From positions 1 through 13,959 of the forward strand of contig CAJURK010000059.1 in the NCBI GenBank assembly GCA_910588745.1: DNA of 13,959 bases, given 5' to 3'. This document shows, piece by piece, positions 7,430 through 13,959 of the stretch. Each line of letters begins with the position of its first letter. Positions within the stretch are counted from its first letter, which is position 1. This DNA is from an uncultured Dorea sp. Lineage in GTDB: Bacteria > Bacillota > Clostridia > Lachnospirales > Lachnospiraceae. The notes beneath the pieces are model-generated. The model did no database searches. It saw only the letters and a list, made by a program, of their open reading frames with translations, and had not been told where the DNA came from. The position numbers were made by a program, and so were the translations under genes.

Positions 7430-9222
7430 CTTATATACCCCTCCTCCGATTCCTCATCTTCTTTCCGTTCTTGATACCAGGAATCATCATCCTCCTGCTG
7501 CCAGGAAAATCCCATGGTATCCAGATATTCCCCGGCGCTTTCCAGAAATCCCTGTAGGTTCACTTTCCACTTCATAATCCGGTAAGGATCCTGCTCTTTA
7601 TCCAGCAGATACTGAAAATACTGGAGCCGCCTGCTGATTTCCTCACGCAGCCCGCCTGTACTCTGGGCAAACAGCCGTTCTCCCAAGGCGAAAAGCATTT
7701 GGAATTCCTCGTTCTCTGCCGGCGGCATTTTCAGCCGTTCCAGTTCTTTTACAAGGGACTCCATTTCTTTCGGCGTAATGGTATTCGTCCCGGTCATCAT
7801 GATTTGGCTGGTCTCCCGTCCGGTAGAATCCACTTTCACATCTACGATCAGGAGTCCGTTGATGTCATAAGTATACCTTACCGTTACCGATTCCTGTCCC
7901 TTTAAAGCAATCGGAACCTCCACGTTCATCTCTCCCAGGCAGATATTGTCCTTTACGTAATATTCTTCTCCCTGATACACATCTATTTTTACCGTCTTCT
8001 GGAAATCACCGGCCGTCTGAAACTTTTGTACCCTGCTACATGGCAGCGTGCTGTTCCGCTCAATGATCGGCGCCATAATCGGGTTCGCCGCATCCGCCCC
8101 ATTCTGGACTCCGGTTCCCAAAGTAAAGGGACAGATATCCGTCAGGAGCATATCCTTGATATCTTCGCTCCTCTCTTTAATCCCCGCGTAAATCCCTACG
8201 CCAAGCGCTACCACATAATCCGGATTTGAGACCGACATCTGGCTCTCCGGAAGAAAACGGCGCAGATACTGCTGCACCGCGGGCATTTTACAGGATCCTC
8301 CTACCAACGCTACCTTCGAGATTTCCAGTGTTTTTTTCCTCGCGTCGTTCAGCACTGACTGTACCGGAACAATCATCCTGTGGAACAAATGCATAGAACT
8401 CTGTATCAGCTTCCGGCTGCTAAGTTCCATTTGTTTATGATATCCCTCGTCGGAAACAGTCATCACCGTATGTTCTTCCTTTGTCAGCGCACACTTGGCC
8501 TTTGCCGCGCTCTCAAAAATAACTCTCTGGCGTTTCAGGGGAAGTTCGTCTAATACCAGCAGATTTTCCGAGCAAAACAGTTCTGCGATTACCCGGTCAA
8601 AATCACTGCCCCCCAAATGATTATCCCCGCTGACCGCCGCTATCTCAATTACGTTCTCGAAACAGTCCACTAGAGACACATCTAAGGTTCCTCCTCCAAA
8701 ATCAAACACCAGAAGGGTTTCATCCGCCAGCTGCATGGAAGACTGATTCCATCCCCGGCAGGCCAGCGCCGCCGCGGACGGTTCGTTGATAATCCGTTCC
8801 ACATGAAGCCCGGCCAGCGCACCTGCGTCCTTCGTTGCTTTCCTTGCCATATCGTTAAAATATGCCGGCACACTGATAATAGCCTCGTCCACCTTATCGC
8901 CCAGATAACGCTCCGCGTCCTCTTTTAATTTCCGAAGCACCAAAGCGGAGAGTTCTTCCGGCCGGTAAGACTTCCCTCCAAGAGAATAGGTTTTCTCCGT
9001 ACCCATAAACCGCTTGAACACGGATGCCGTCTGCTCCGGATGGGAAATCAGACGCTCCTTGGCAATCTTTCCCACATACACCATCCCCTTATCGTCAAAG
9101 CTGACCACGCTAGGCGTCAGATACTCGCCGAGGGAATTGGGGATCAGCCGGCTCCCGCCCTCCTGCCAGACAGCCGCCAAGCTATTCGTCGTTCCAAGAT
9201 CAATTCCTATGATTCTTCCCAT
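7402..9222 (-). CDS. hscC: HscC-like Hsp70 chaperone
   Basis: ATP-driven cytoplasmic Hsp70, 606 residues. The nucleotide-binding domain has GIDLGTTNS (6-14), K70 at the usual catalytic Lys position, NEPSAAAL (146-153), VFDFGGGTLDVS (172-183) and VALVGGS (304-310). Its IIB region (about 210-250) is shorter than in DnaK. The substrate-binding beta domain begins at LTDICPFTLGTGVQNG (360-375), a form typical of HscC rather than DnaK, and continues through IERNSTLPCSR and YDINGLLIVDV (452-462). The C-terminal helical part (480-570) is reduced, and the end is a very acidic tail with no EEVD-like terminus. The ATG at 9222 has AAAGAGGT upstream; an in-frame ATG at 9303 would add 27 non-conserved residues and has a poor ribosome site. 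It probably heads the operon from the promoter at 9345-9373. A housekeeping DnaK presumably exists elsewhere, since no grpE or dnaJ is adjacent. Confidence 0.93.
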   Translation of the reverse strand: MGRIIGIDLGTTNSLAAVWQEGGSRLIPNSLGEYLTPSVVSFDDKGMVYVGKIAKERLISHPEQTASVFKRFMGTEKTYSLGGKSYRPEELSALVLRKLKEDAERYLGDKVDEAIISVPAYFNDMARKATKDAGALAGLHVERIINEPSAAALACRGWNQSSMQLADETLLVFDFGGGTLDVSLVDCFENVIEIAAVSGDNHLGGSDFDRVIAELFCSENLLVLDELPLKRQRVIFESAAKAKCALTKEEHTVMTVSDEGYHKQMELSSRKLIQSSMHLFHRMIVPVQSVLNDARKKTLEISKVALVGGSCKMPAVQQYLRRFLPESQMSVSNPDYVVALGVGIYAGIKERSEDIKDMLLTDICPFTLGTGVQNGADAANPIMAPIIERNSTLPCSRVQKFQTAGDFQKTVKIDVYQGEEYYVKDNICLGEMNVEVPIALKGQESVTVRYTYDINGLLIVDVKVDSTGRETSQIMMTGTNTITPKEMESLVKELERLKMPPAENEEFQMLFALGERLFAQSTGGLREEISRRLQYFQYLLDKEQDPYRIMKWKVNLQGFLESAGEYLDTMGFSWQQEDDDSWYQERKEDEESEEGYIRWYDGHLTS

Positions 9223-9229
9223 AATTTCT

Positions 9230-9237
9230 ACCTCTTT
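9230..9237 (-). promoter_or_regulatory. Ribosome binding site deciding the Hsp70 start
   Basis: AAAGAGGT on the minus strand lies seven bases before the ATG at 9222, where the conserved MGRIIGIDLGTT begins. The upstream in-frame ATG at 9303 is preceded only by AAGAGAAA directly against the codon. Confidence 0.6.
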
Positions 9238-9344
9238 GCCCTCTGCGCCATAAGCCGCCGAGGTATTCCCATTCTTCGTATGTATGTTCCACACATCTCT
9301 CATTTTCTCTTAACTCTGCTTGAACCGTTTATAATACTCCCCTT

Positions 9345-9373
9345 ATTATATCGCCCTTTTTCCCGGGACACAA
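9345..9373 (-). promoter_or_regulatory. Candidate sigma-A promoter of the Hsp70/J-protein operon
   Basis: On the minus strand TTGTGT (9368-9373) is separated by exactly 17 bases from a perfect TATAAT (9345-9350). The expected start near 9338 leaves a leader of about 115 bases before the Hsp70 ATG. I see no CIRCE inverted repeat (HrcA target) and no obvious CtsR heptad repeat, so heat-shock control is not evident. Confidence 0.6.
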
Positions 9374-9404
9374 CTTTATTTCTTACATAGTTATCACATG
9401 ATTC

Positions 9405-9451
9405 TACCCTCAGTAGACAAAGGGACACACGCCCCTTATCCACTGAGGGTA
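9405..9451 (-). repeat. 20-bp hairpin with strand-specific G-U pairs upstream of the Hsp70 promoter
   Basis: TACCCTCAGT (9405-9414) and ACTGAGGGTA (9442-9451) are perfect inverted repeats. In minus-strand RNA the pairing continues inward, giving 20 consecutive pairs, three of them G-U, around the seven-base loop CGUGUGU. In plus-strand RNA those three positions are A-C mismatches, so the structure favours minus-strand transcription. It sits about 10 bases beyond the transporter terminator and about 30 bases upstream of the -35. No T-run follows, so it is not a standard terminator. It could be a dispersed palindromic repeat, an operator or an RNA processing structure. Confidence 0.75.
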
Positions 9452-9461
9452 TCCGAACATG

Positions 9462-9494
9462 AAAAAACAGACCATCATAGACAGTCTGTTTTTC
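9462..9494 (-). terminator. Intrinsic terminator after the Na+/phosphate transporter gene
   Basis: AAAAACAGAC (9463-9472) and GTCTGTTTTT (9484-9493) are perfect 10-base inverted repeats with an 11-base loop. On the minus strand the 3' arm ends in a run of six T. The flanking A-run also allows activity on the plus strand. It lies about 80 bases past the transporter stop codon. Confidence 0.85.
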
Positions 9495-9573
9495 GCGGAC
9501 AAAACCTCCCCTTCGCAAAAGTTCACGCAAGATTGTTCTGTTTTTGCTTCTGTAAATATGCTATTCATTTCAT

Positions 9574-11331
9574 TCATCGTGAATTCTTCACAAGGGAATA
9601 TTTTCCGGCATACGCCCTGTATCTCTGCCGGAATTCCTCGCTGTTATTCCGAAGCTCGTCCAGGGACTCATGCAGATTCATGTTGTGCCGCGCCATATCG
9701 ATCACGCAGCCGGCAATATTAGAACAATGATCCGCCGTACGCTCCAGATCTGTAAGCAGATCCGACCATACAAATCCGGCGTCCATCGTACAGGATCCCT
9801 GCTGAAGGCGGAGGATATGCCTGATGCGCATCTGCTCTTTAAGCTGGTCGATAACCTCTTCTAACGGCTCTACCATAGCCGCGGTCTCCGGATTATTTGT
9901 CAGGAATGAATCCAATGATAAATCTAAGATTTCTGTTACAGCCGAAGTAATCACGCCGATTTCTGACTCTGCAGAACCGGTAAACGCCAAATTTTTCCCT
10001 CTCATCTCTTCCACTGCTTCTAACAGATTGACCGCATGGTCGGAAATACGTTCAAAATCCCCGATGTTTTTCAGCAATTTTGCAGCCTCCATACTATCGG
10101 CCTCGCTGATTTGTTTTGTACTGAGCTGCACGAGATACGTCCCCAGAATATCCTCATAATGGTCTGTTTTCTTTTCCTTCTTCCGAACAGTTTCCGCAAG
10201 TTCCGGAGAATATTTCTGTAAGCAGACAATACTGTCCTTTAACGCCAGGACGGCTGTTTTCGCCATATCCGCCGCCACTTCGCGGCAGCGCTCCAGCGCG
10301 ATTGGAGGCGTATTCAGCAAACGTTCGTCCAGCTCCGATAGAATTTCCGGCTCGCTGGTATCCGGTACCAACCGGTTTACAAGCGTTTCCAGCACGCCGG
10401 ATAAAGGGAGCATCAGGAGCGTACACAAAAGATTAAATACCGTATGCGCTACGGCGATCCCAAACAACGACGCCGGCTCATTTAAAAAGACGGGTGCAGC
10501 TATCAGCCTTAACAGGCAAAATACCGCAAGCCACACTGACGTCCCAATCACATTAAAGGATAGATGTACCAGCGCCGCCCGCTTTGCATTTTTGTTTGCC
10601 CCGGCGGCAGAAAGCATCGCCGTAACGCAGGTACCGATATTTTGCCCCATGATAATCGGGATTGCCGCTCCATAGGAAACCTGCCCTGTTACCGCCAACG
10701 CCTGTAAAATCCCCACCGACGCGGAACTGGACTGGATAATCGCGGTCAGAACGGTTCCTGCCAGCACTCCAAGAACCGGATTCGTAAAGGCAATAAAAAG
10801 ATTCTGGAATTCCGGTATATCCCGGAGTCCCGATACTGCCCCTGACATGGTATCCATTCCAAACATCAGCGTTGCGAAGCCGAGAAATATCATGCCGGTA
10901 TCCTTTTTCCGGTCGTTTTTGCAAAACATATAGAAAATAATTCCCACCAGCGACAGAATCGGCGTAAACGAGGTTGGCTTAAGGAGATTTACAAACATAT
11001 TTCCACTATCAATTCCCGCAAGGCTCAAAAGCCATGCCGTAACCGTCGTTCCGATATTCGCCCCCATAATCACATGAATCGCCTGCTTTAACGTCATCAG
11101 ACCCGAATTCACAAACCCCACAACCATAACCGTCGACGCTGAAGAACTCTGAATCACAGCCGTTATCACAAGGCCGGTTAAAAGACCCGCCGCTTTATTC
11201 GTCGTAAGCCTGCCTAGAAGTTCCCGAAGTTTCTCTCCAGCTCTGCGCTCCAATGCCTGTCCCATAACGCTCATGCCAAACAGAAACAGACTCAGCCCTC
11301 CGATCAGTGTCAGCCCGTCAAAAAGATCCAT
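9574..11331 (-). CDS. Na+/phosphate symporter with C-terminal PhoU-like domain
   Basis: Integral membrane protein of 585 residues in the Na/Pi-cotransporter II (NptA/YjbB-like) family, importing or exporting phosphate with sodium. Two inverted transport repeats are visible, each with the signature QSSSAS (61-66 and 200-205) followed by a glycine-rich GANIGT/GQNIGT segment (90-95 and 229-234). About eight hydrophobic segments lie between 5 and 312. Residues 340-570 are a soluble helical PhoU-like region carrying two metal-binding-type motifs, NIGDFERISDH (422-432) and LERTADH (529-535). The first transport segments start directly at the ATG, which is preceded by a GGGAG site about ten bases away. 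The gene follows the two-component pair across a structured 144-base gap and ends at a strong terminator. The context suggests phosphate-responsive control, but no PhoB box was identified. Confidence 0.93.
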   Translation of the reverse strand: MDLFDGLTLIGGLSLFLFGMSVMGQALERRAGEKLRELLGRLTTNKAAGLLTGLVITAVIQSSSASTVMVVGFVNSGLMTLKQAIHVIMGANIGTTVTAWLLSLAGIDSGNMFVNLLKPTSFTPILSLVGIIFYMFCKNDRKKDTGMIFLGFATLMFGMDTMSGAVSGLRDIPEFQNLFIAFTNPVLGVLAGTVLTAIIQSSSASVGILQALAVTGQVSYGAAIPIIMGQNIGTCVTAMLSAAGANKNAKRAALVHLSFNVIGTSVWLAVFCLLRLIAAPVFLNEPASLFGIAVAHTVFNLLCTLLMLPLSGVLETLVNRLVPDTSEPEILSELDERLLNTPPIALERCREVAADMAKTAVLALKDSIVCLQKYSPELAETVRKKEKKTDHYEDILGTYLVQLSTKQISEADSMEAAKLLKNIGDFERISDHAVNLLEAVEEMRGKNLAFTGSAESEIGVITSAVTEILDLSLDSFLTNNPETAAMVEPLEEVIDQLKEQMRIRHILRLQQGSCTMDAGFVWSDLLTDLERTADHCSNIAGCVIDMARHNMNLHESLDELRNNSEEFRQRYRAYAGKYSLVKNSR

Positions 11332-11475
11332 CTCTTGTACACTCCCTTTCCTTTGATATAATACGTTTGAACCGGCTCCTCATGTACTCATGCTTTCAAG
11401 CACACACCAATTCATGCCTTGTCAGCCTGGCGGACTCTTCCCATTAAGGCATGCTCTGCGAAACGAGCAGTTCAA
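11332..11475 (-). other. Structured intergenic region between sensor kinase and phosphate symporter genes
   Basis: This 144-base gap contains, on the minus strand, ATGCCTT (11446-11452) pairing with AAGGCAT (11414-11420). An inner GTC/GAC and GCC/GGC stack follows, and a ten-base purine-rich bulge (AATGGGAAGA) lies on the 5' side only. A smaller TGCTC/GAGCA hairpin precedes it. There is no T-run, so it is not a clear terminator. I do not recognise it as a known riboswitch. It may be an mRNA leader or an intercistronic processing or stability element. Confidence 0.45.
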
Positions 11476-13209
11476 TTAAGTATAGTTTATCGAATCTATA
11501 TCAAATTTATTATCAGGGTTTTGTAAAATCTTTGTAAATCTTTCCAATGCTCCGTTCTTTGGAAAATAAACGGAAACCGCCGTTCCTTCTCCCGGACTGC
11601 TCTCCAGCCCGATAACCGCATTATGGAGCCTTGCCCCGTGCTTGACGATAGACAGTCCCAGACCAGTTCCTCCCTTTTCCTTTGAGCGGCTCTTATCCAC
11701 CCGATAAAACCGCTCAAAAATCCGTTCCCTGCACTCCTCTGGTACCCCGATACCCGTATCGGAAACCGTAAGGCGGACTCCCGATTCTTCATTATATACA
11801 GACAACGACACCAAACCGCCTTTACGGTTATATTTCACGGCATTGTCGCAAAGATTATAGACGATTCCCTCTAAAATCCGGTAAATCCCGTAGACCGGCG
11901 CAGGTTCTCCTTTCAGAGTCATCTGAACCTCCGCCCTCTCCGCTTCCCCGGTAAGACTCTCCATCACTTTCTCCGCAAGTCCGTACAACTCTACCGTCTC
12001 CCGCTCCATATCTTCCGCGCCCTCGTCCAGCCTTGAAAGCCGGATGATATCTTCGACCAGGCGGATCATGCGTTTCGACTCTCCGTAAATCCGCGCCGAA
12101 AATCCTGCCGTATCTTCCGGCTTTACCATCCCGTTCGCCAACAGCTCCGCATAGCCGGATATGGTCTGTAACGGCGTTTTCAGTTCATGGGATACGTTCG
12201 CCGTAAATTCACGCCGTATCTGCTCTGCTCGCTCTTTCTCCGTAACGTCCAAAATCAGAAGGACAATTCCTGAAATCAGCCCTTCCGAATACACCGGAGC
12301 CGCGTCAAACTGATAATTTCCCTGTCCAAGCTCCATCTTCATTTCCCCACGGCTCCCTGCGCCCGCCTTGTGGATAAGTTCTCTCAGCTTAAGGCTGTGA
12401 TCCACAGACAAGATATGCTTTCCCACATAAGAACTGTCCAGATGAAAAATACGCGCCGCAGCAGGATTCATCCCCAATATCATCTGCTTCTCGTTCAGCA
12501 GGATAATCCCTTCTTCCATTCCGGTTGTCACCGCCTCAAACTCATTTCTCTTCTGCTCCAGTTCCTCGCTCTGCCTCCGTATCTTTCGCTGCTGCACGGC
12601 AATACGCCCCAGCAATGGCTCCAGTTCCTCGTATCCCTCATTTTTCAAAGGCTCGTCAAGATTCAGCCGGTTAAACGGCCTGATGATGCTCTTAGACAGC
12701 CGCGAAGCCAATACCAGCGACAGCACGATCGCCGCCCCAACGATCATGCCGATTGACGGCAGCATTCCAAGAAGTAACGTGAGAACCGTATTCTGTGTTA
12801 TGGAAAGCCTCAGTACCGTGCCGTCTGTGAGACGCTGCGCGCAATAATTGAACCGTTCCATCAGGGTAAACGAATAGCGGGAACTTTCTCCCTTCCCTTC
12901 TGAAAAAGCCTTTTTTATCTCTTCCCGCTCCAGATGGTTCTCCATTTCCCCAGTATTGGATCTGCTGTCATAAAGTACCGTACCGTCCGCATCAATCCAG
13001 GTAATACGGTAATACTTCACGTCAAGCCCGTCAAAAAACCGCAGTCCTTCTTTCTCCGCCCCCTGGGCTGCAAGATCTGTCTGCATCCGAAGCTGGCTGA
13101 GCTGAACGACTGAAAAATACTCGTAAAGTACGCCCATAAACAAAAGCGCCGACGCCAGAAATACCCCCAGCGCCGTCAGAAAAATAGAACGGAAAATCCG
13201 CTTTGTCAC
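11476..13209 (-). CDS. PhoR-like sensor histidine kinase
   Basis: Membrane sensor kinase of 577 residues that phosphorylates the adjacent response regulator. TM1 spans about 7-32 and an outer sensor region about 33-142. TM2 (about 143-170) leads into a poorly conserved HAMP-like and coiled-coil stretch (about 172-225), then a PAS domain (226-325, starting at TGMEEGIILLNE). HisKA carries the phosphoacceptor in VSHELKTPLQ (H341). The ATPase domain has the N box NLCDNAVKYN (452-461), G1 SDTGIGVP (483-490), F box FERFYRVDKSRS (498-509) and G2 GGTGLGLS (513-520). The start is GTG at 13209: it overlaps the regulator stop as GTGA, has GGAGGTGAG in front, and begins the hydrophobic N-terminus. The frame is open up to 13341, but that part lies inside the regulator gene. 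The PAS, TM and HisKA order matches PhoR; the true stimulus is not shown. Confidence 0.93.
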   Translation of the reverse strand: MTKRIFRSIFLTALGVFLASALLFMGVLYEYFSVVQLSQLRMQTDLAAQGAEKEGLRFFDGLDVKYYRITWIDADGTVLYDSRSNTGEMENHLEREEIKKAFSEGKGESSRYSFTLMERFNYCAQRLTDGTVLRLSITQNTVLTLLLGMLPSIGMIVGAAIVLSLVLASRLSKSIIRPFNRLNLDEPLKNEGYEELEPLLGRIAVQQRKIRRQSEELEQKRNEFEAVTTGMEEGIILLNEKQMILGMNPAAARIFHLDSSYVGKHILSVDHSLKLRELIHKAGAGSRGEMKMELGQGNYQFDAAPVYSEGLISGIVLLILDVTEKERAEQIRREFTANVSHELKTPLQTISGYAELLANGMVKPEDTAGFSARIYGESKRMIRLVEDIIRLSRLDEGAEDMERETVELYGLAEKVMESLTGEAERAEVQMTLKGEPAPVYGIYRILEGIVYNLCDNAVKYNRKGGLVSLSVYNEESGVRLTVSDTGIGVPEECRERIFERFYRVDKSRSKEKGGTGLGLSIVKHGARLHNAVIGLESSPGEGTAVSVYFPKNGALERFTKILQNPDNKFDIDSINYT

Positions 13210-13880
13210 AGCCTCACCTCCATTCGGTAGCCTACGCCCCTTACCGTCTCTATCGAATTCCCGCAGTCTTTCAATTTGGAGCGCAGCGTTCCAATATGGA
13301 CGTCCACCGTGCGGGACTCGCCCATATAATCCGTCCCCCATGCCTGCCGAAGTAACTGCTCTCTTGTAAACGCTCTGCCAGGATTGTCCATAAAAATCCG
13401 AAGCAGCTCATACTCTTTCAGAGTAAGACGGATTTCTTCTCCCTCTGCAAATACCCGGTGTTCCCCGGTATTCATCTCCAGGCCTCCAATCCGCAAGACC
13501 GTTCTGTCTTCTTTCGGCCTTGTCCTGCGCAGCACCGCTTTCACCCGGGATACCATTTCCATCATGCCAAAGGGTTTTGCCAGATAATCATCCGCTCCCA
13601 GATCCAGCCCCAGCACCTTATCATACTCCGTCCCTTTGGCCGTCGCCATAATGATCGGGATTTCCGCTGTAGAAACATTCCCCTTAAGCCGCTTTAGCAG
13701 TTGAATTCCATCTTCATCCGGCAGCATAATATCAAGCATAACCAAAGCAGGCCTCCCACGCTCAAGGGCATGAAAAAATTCCCCTCCGCAGGAAAAACCT
13801 TCCGCCTCAAATCCGGCAGAGTTCAAAGCATATATCATCAGGTCACGGATTGACTGGTCGTCTTCCACACAATAAATCAT
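13206..13880 (-). CDS. OmpR/PhoB-family response regulator
   Basis: DNA-binding response regulator of 224 residues. The receiver domain (1-118) has the acidic pair D7/D8, phosphoacceptor D50 in VMLDIMLPDEDG, T80 in MATAKG and K102 in LAKPFG. A winged-helix output domain (about 128-222) has the family pattern LTLKEYELLRIF (152-163), the recognition-helix region TVDVHIGTLRSKLK (191-204) and the wing RGVGYRM (214-220). It likely activates or represses transcription with its partner kinase, whose gene overlaps by four bases. AAAGGAGG lies eight bases before the ATG. The upstream promoter would lie at or past the right edge, so regulation cannot be read. The nearest plausible target is the phosphate symporter downstream, by inference only. 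Confidence 0.95.
   Translation of the reverse strand: MIYCVEDDQSIRDLMIYALNSAGFEAEGFSCGGEFFHALERGRPALVMLDIMLPDEDGIQLLKRLKGNVSTAEIPIIMATAKGTEYDKVLGLDLGADDYLAKPFGMMEMVSRVKAVLRRTRPKEDRTVLRIGGLEMNTGEHRVFAEGEEIRLTLKEYELLRIFMDNPGRAFTREQLLRQAWGTDYMGESRTVDVHIGTLRSKLKDCGNSIETVRGVGYRMEVRL
13213..13221 (-). promoter_or_regulatory. Ribosome binding site for the GTG start of the sensor kinase
   Basis: GGAGGTGAG on the minus strand lies within the last codons of the regulator gene, three bases before the GTG at 13209, with its GGAGG core seven bases away. It fixes a GTG start that overlaps the preceding TGA and fits translational coupling. Confidence 0.7.
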
Positions 13881-13924
13881 CCCCGCATCCTCCTTTTCCT
13901 TCCTAATAACTTCTCGGAATCTTC

Positions 13925-13944
13925 AGCCTTGATTTTATAAGGCT
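13925..13944. repeat. Short palindrome upstream of the response regulator gene
   Basis: AGCCTT and AAGGCT are perfect six-base arms around an eight-base AT-rich loop, 45 bases upstream of the regulator start. On the minus strand the loop contains TATAAA. It may be the operator or promoter of the two-component operon, or part of a structure cut by the window edge. No T-run follows on the minus strand. Confidence 0.3.
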
Positions 13945-13959
13945 TTCAGAACCTATTTT

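Noticed and set aside
9300..9530. Minus-strand reading frame of 76 codons between the transporter and Hsp70 genes
   Set aside because: It runs through the terminator at 9462-9494, the hairpin and the Hsp70 promoter, and has no convincing ribosome site.
9410..9577. Minus-strand 55-codon frame starting with an ATGA overlap on the transporter stop codon
   Set aside because: The overlap is suggestive, but the intrinsic terminator lies in the middle of the frame, there is no clear ribosome site, and the translated sequence looks unlike a protein.
11358..11386. TATTAT as a -10 box just upstream of the Na/Pi symporter gene
   Set aside because: The -35 position matches only 2/6, and the implied start would fall on the ribosome binding site.
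11340..11400. GGTTCAAAC on the minus strand as a tRNA T-arm
   Set aside because: The flanking bases do not form a T-stem, and no acceptor or anticodon arms can be drawn.
13210..13341. N-terminal extension of the sensor kinase to the ATG at 13341
   Set aside because: It lies entirely within the response regulator gene in another frame. The GTG at 13209 has a strong ribosome site and the expected membrane start.

Overview
All supported genes in this window lie on the minus strand. The gene families, the strong AGGAGG-type ribosome binding sites and the moderate base composition point to a gut-type clostridium, most likely Lachnospiraceae. That assignment rests on family resemblance and was not tested by any search. 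The window looks chromosomal: there is no insertion sequence, phage gene, CRISPR array, rRNA or recognisable tRNA.

In the direction of transcription (high to low coordinates) there are three blocks. (1) 13880-9574: an OmpR/PhoB-type response regulator and a PhoR-like sensor kinase overlap by four bases (GTGA). A 144-base structured gap follows, then a Na+/phosphate symporter fused to a PhoU-like domain, closed by an intrinsic terminator at 9462-9494. This looks like a phosphate or envelope sensing unit with its transporter. (2) 9373-2148: a promoter at 9345-9373 probably drives a long operon of an HscC-like Hsp70, a membrane-anchored J-domain protein (overlap 28 bases), a stand-alone FakA-middle-domain protein, a Cys-rich DUF1847 protein, and the PcrA/UvrD helicase (overlap 8 bases with DUF1847). 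(3) 2054-131: a small membrane protein with a very acidic tail has its own extended -10 promoter and terminator. It is followed by an RlmD/RlmCD-type rRNA uracil methyltransferase with its own strong terminator. A candidate promoter at the extreme left edge points out of the window.

The most unusual material is: the Hsp70/J pair, where the J protein carries HPE instead of HPD and has about 420 residues predicted outside the membrane; the 83-residue orphan FakA middle domain with Asp where FakA has its conserved Cys; and a 47-base hairpin at 9405-9451 whose 20 base pairs form completely only in minus-strand RNA, through three G-U pairs. I see no clearly new defence or mobile system. The best candidate for an under-described system is the HscC-like chaperone with its transmembrane J partner and their co-transcribed small partners.
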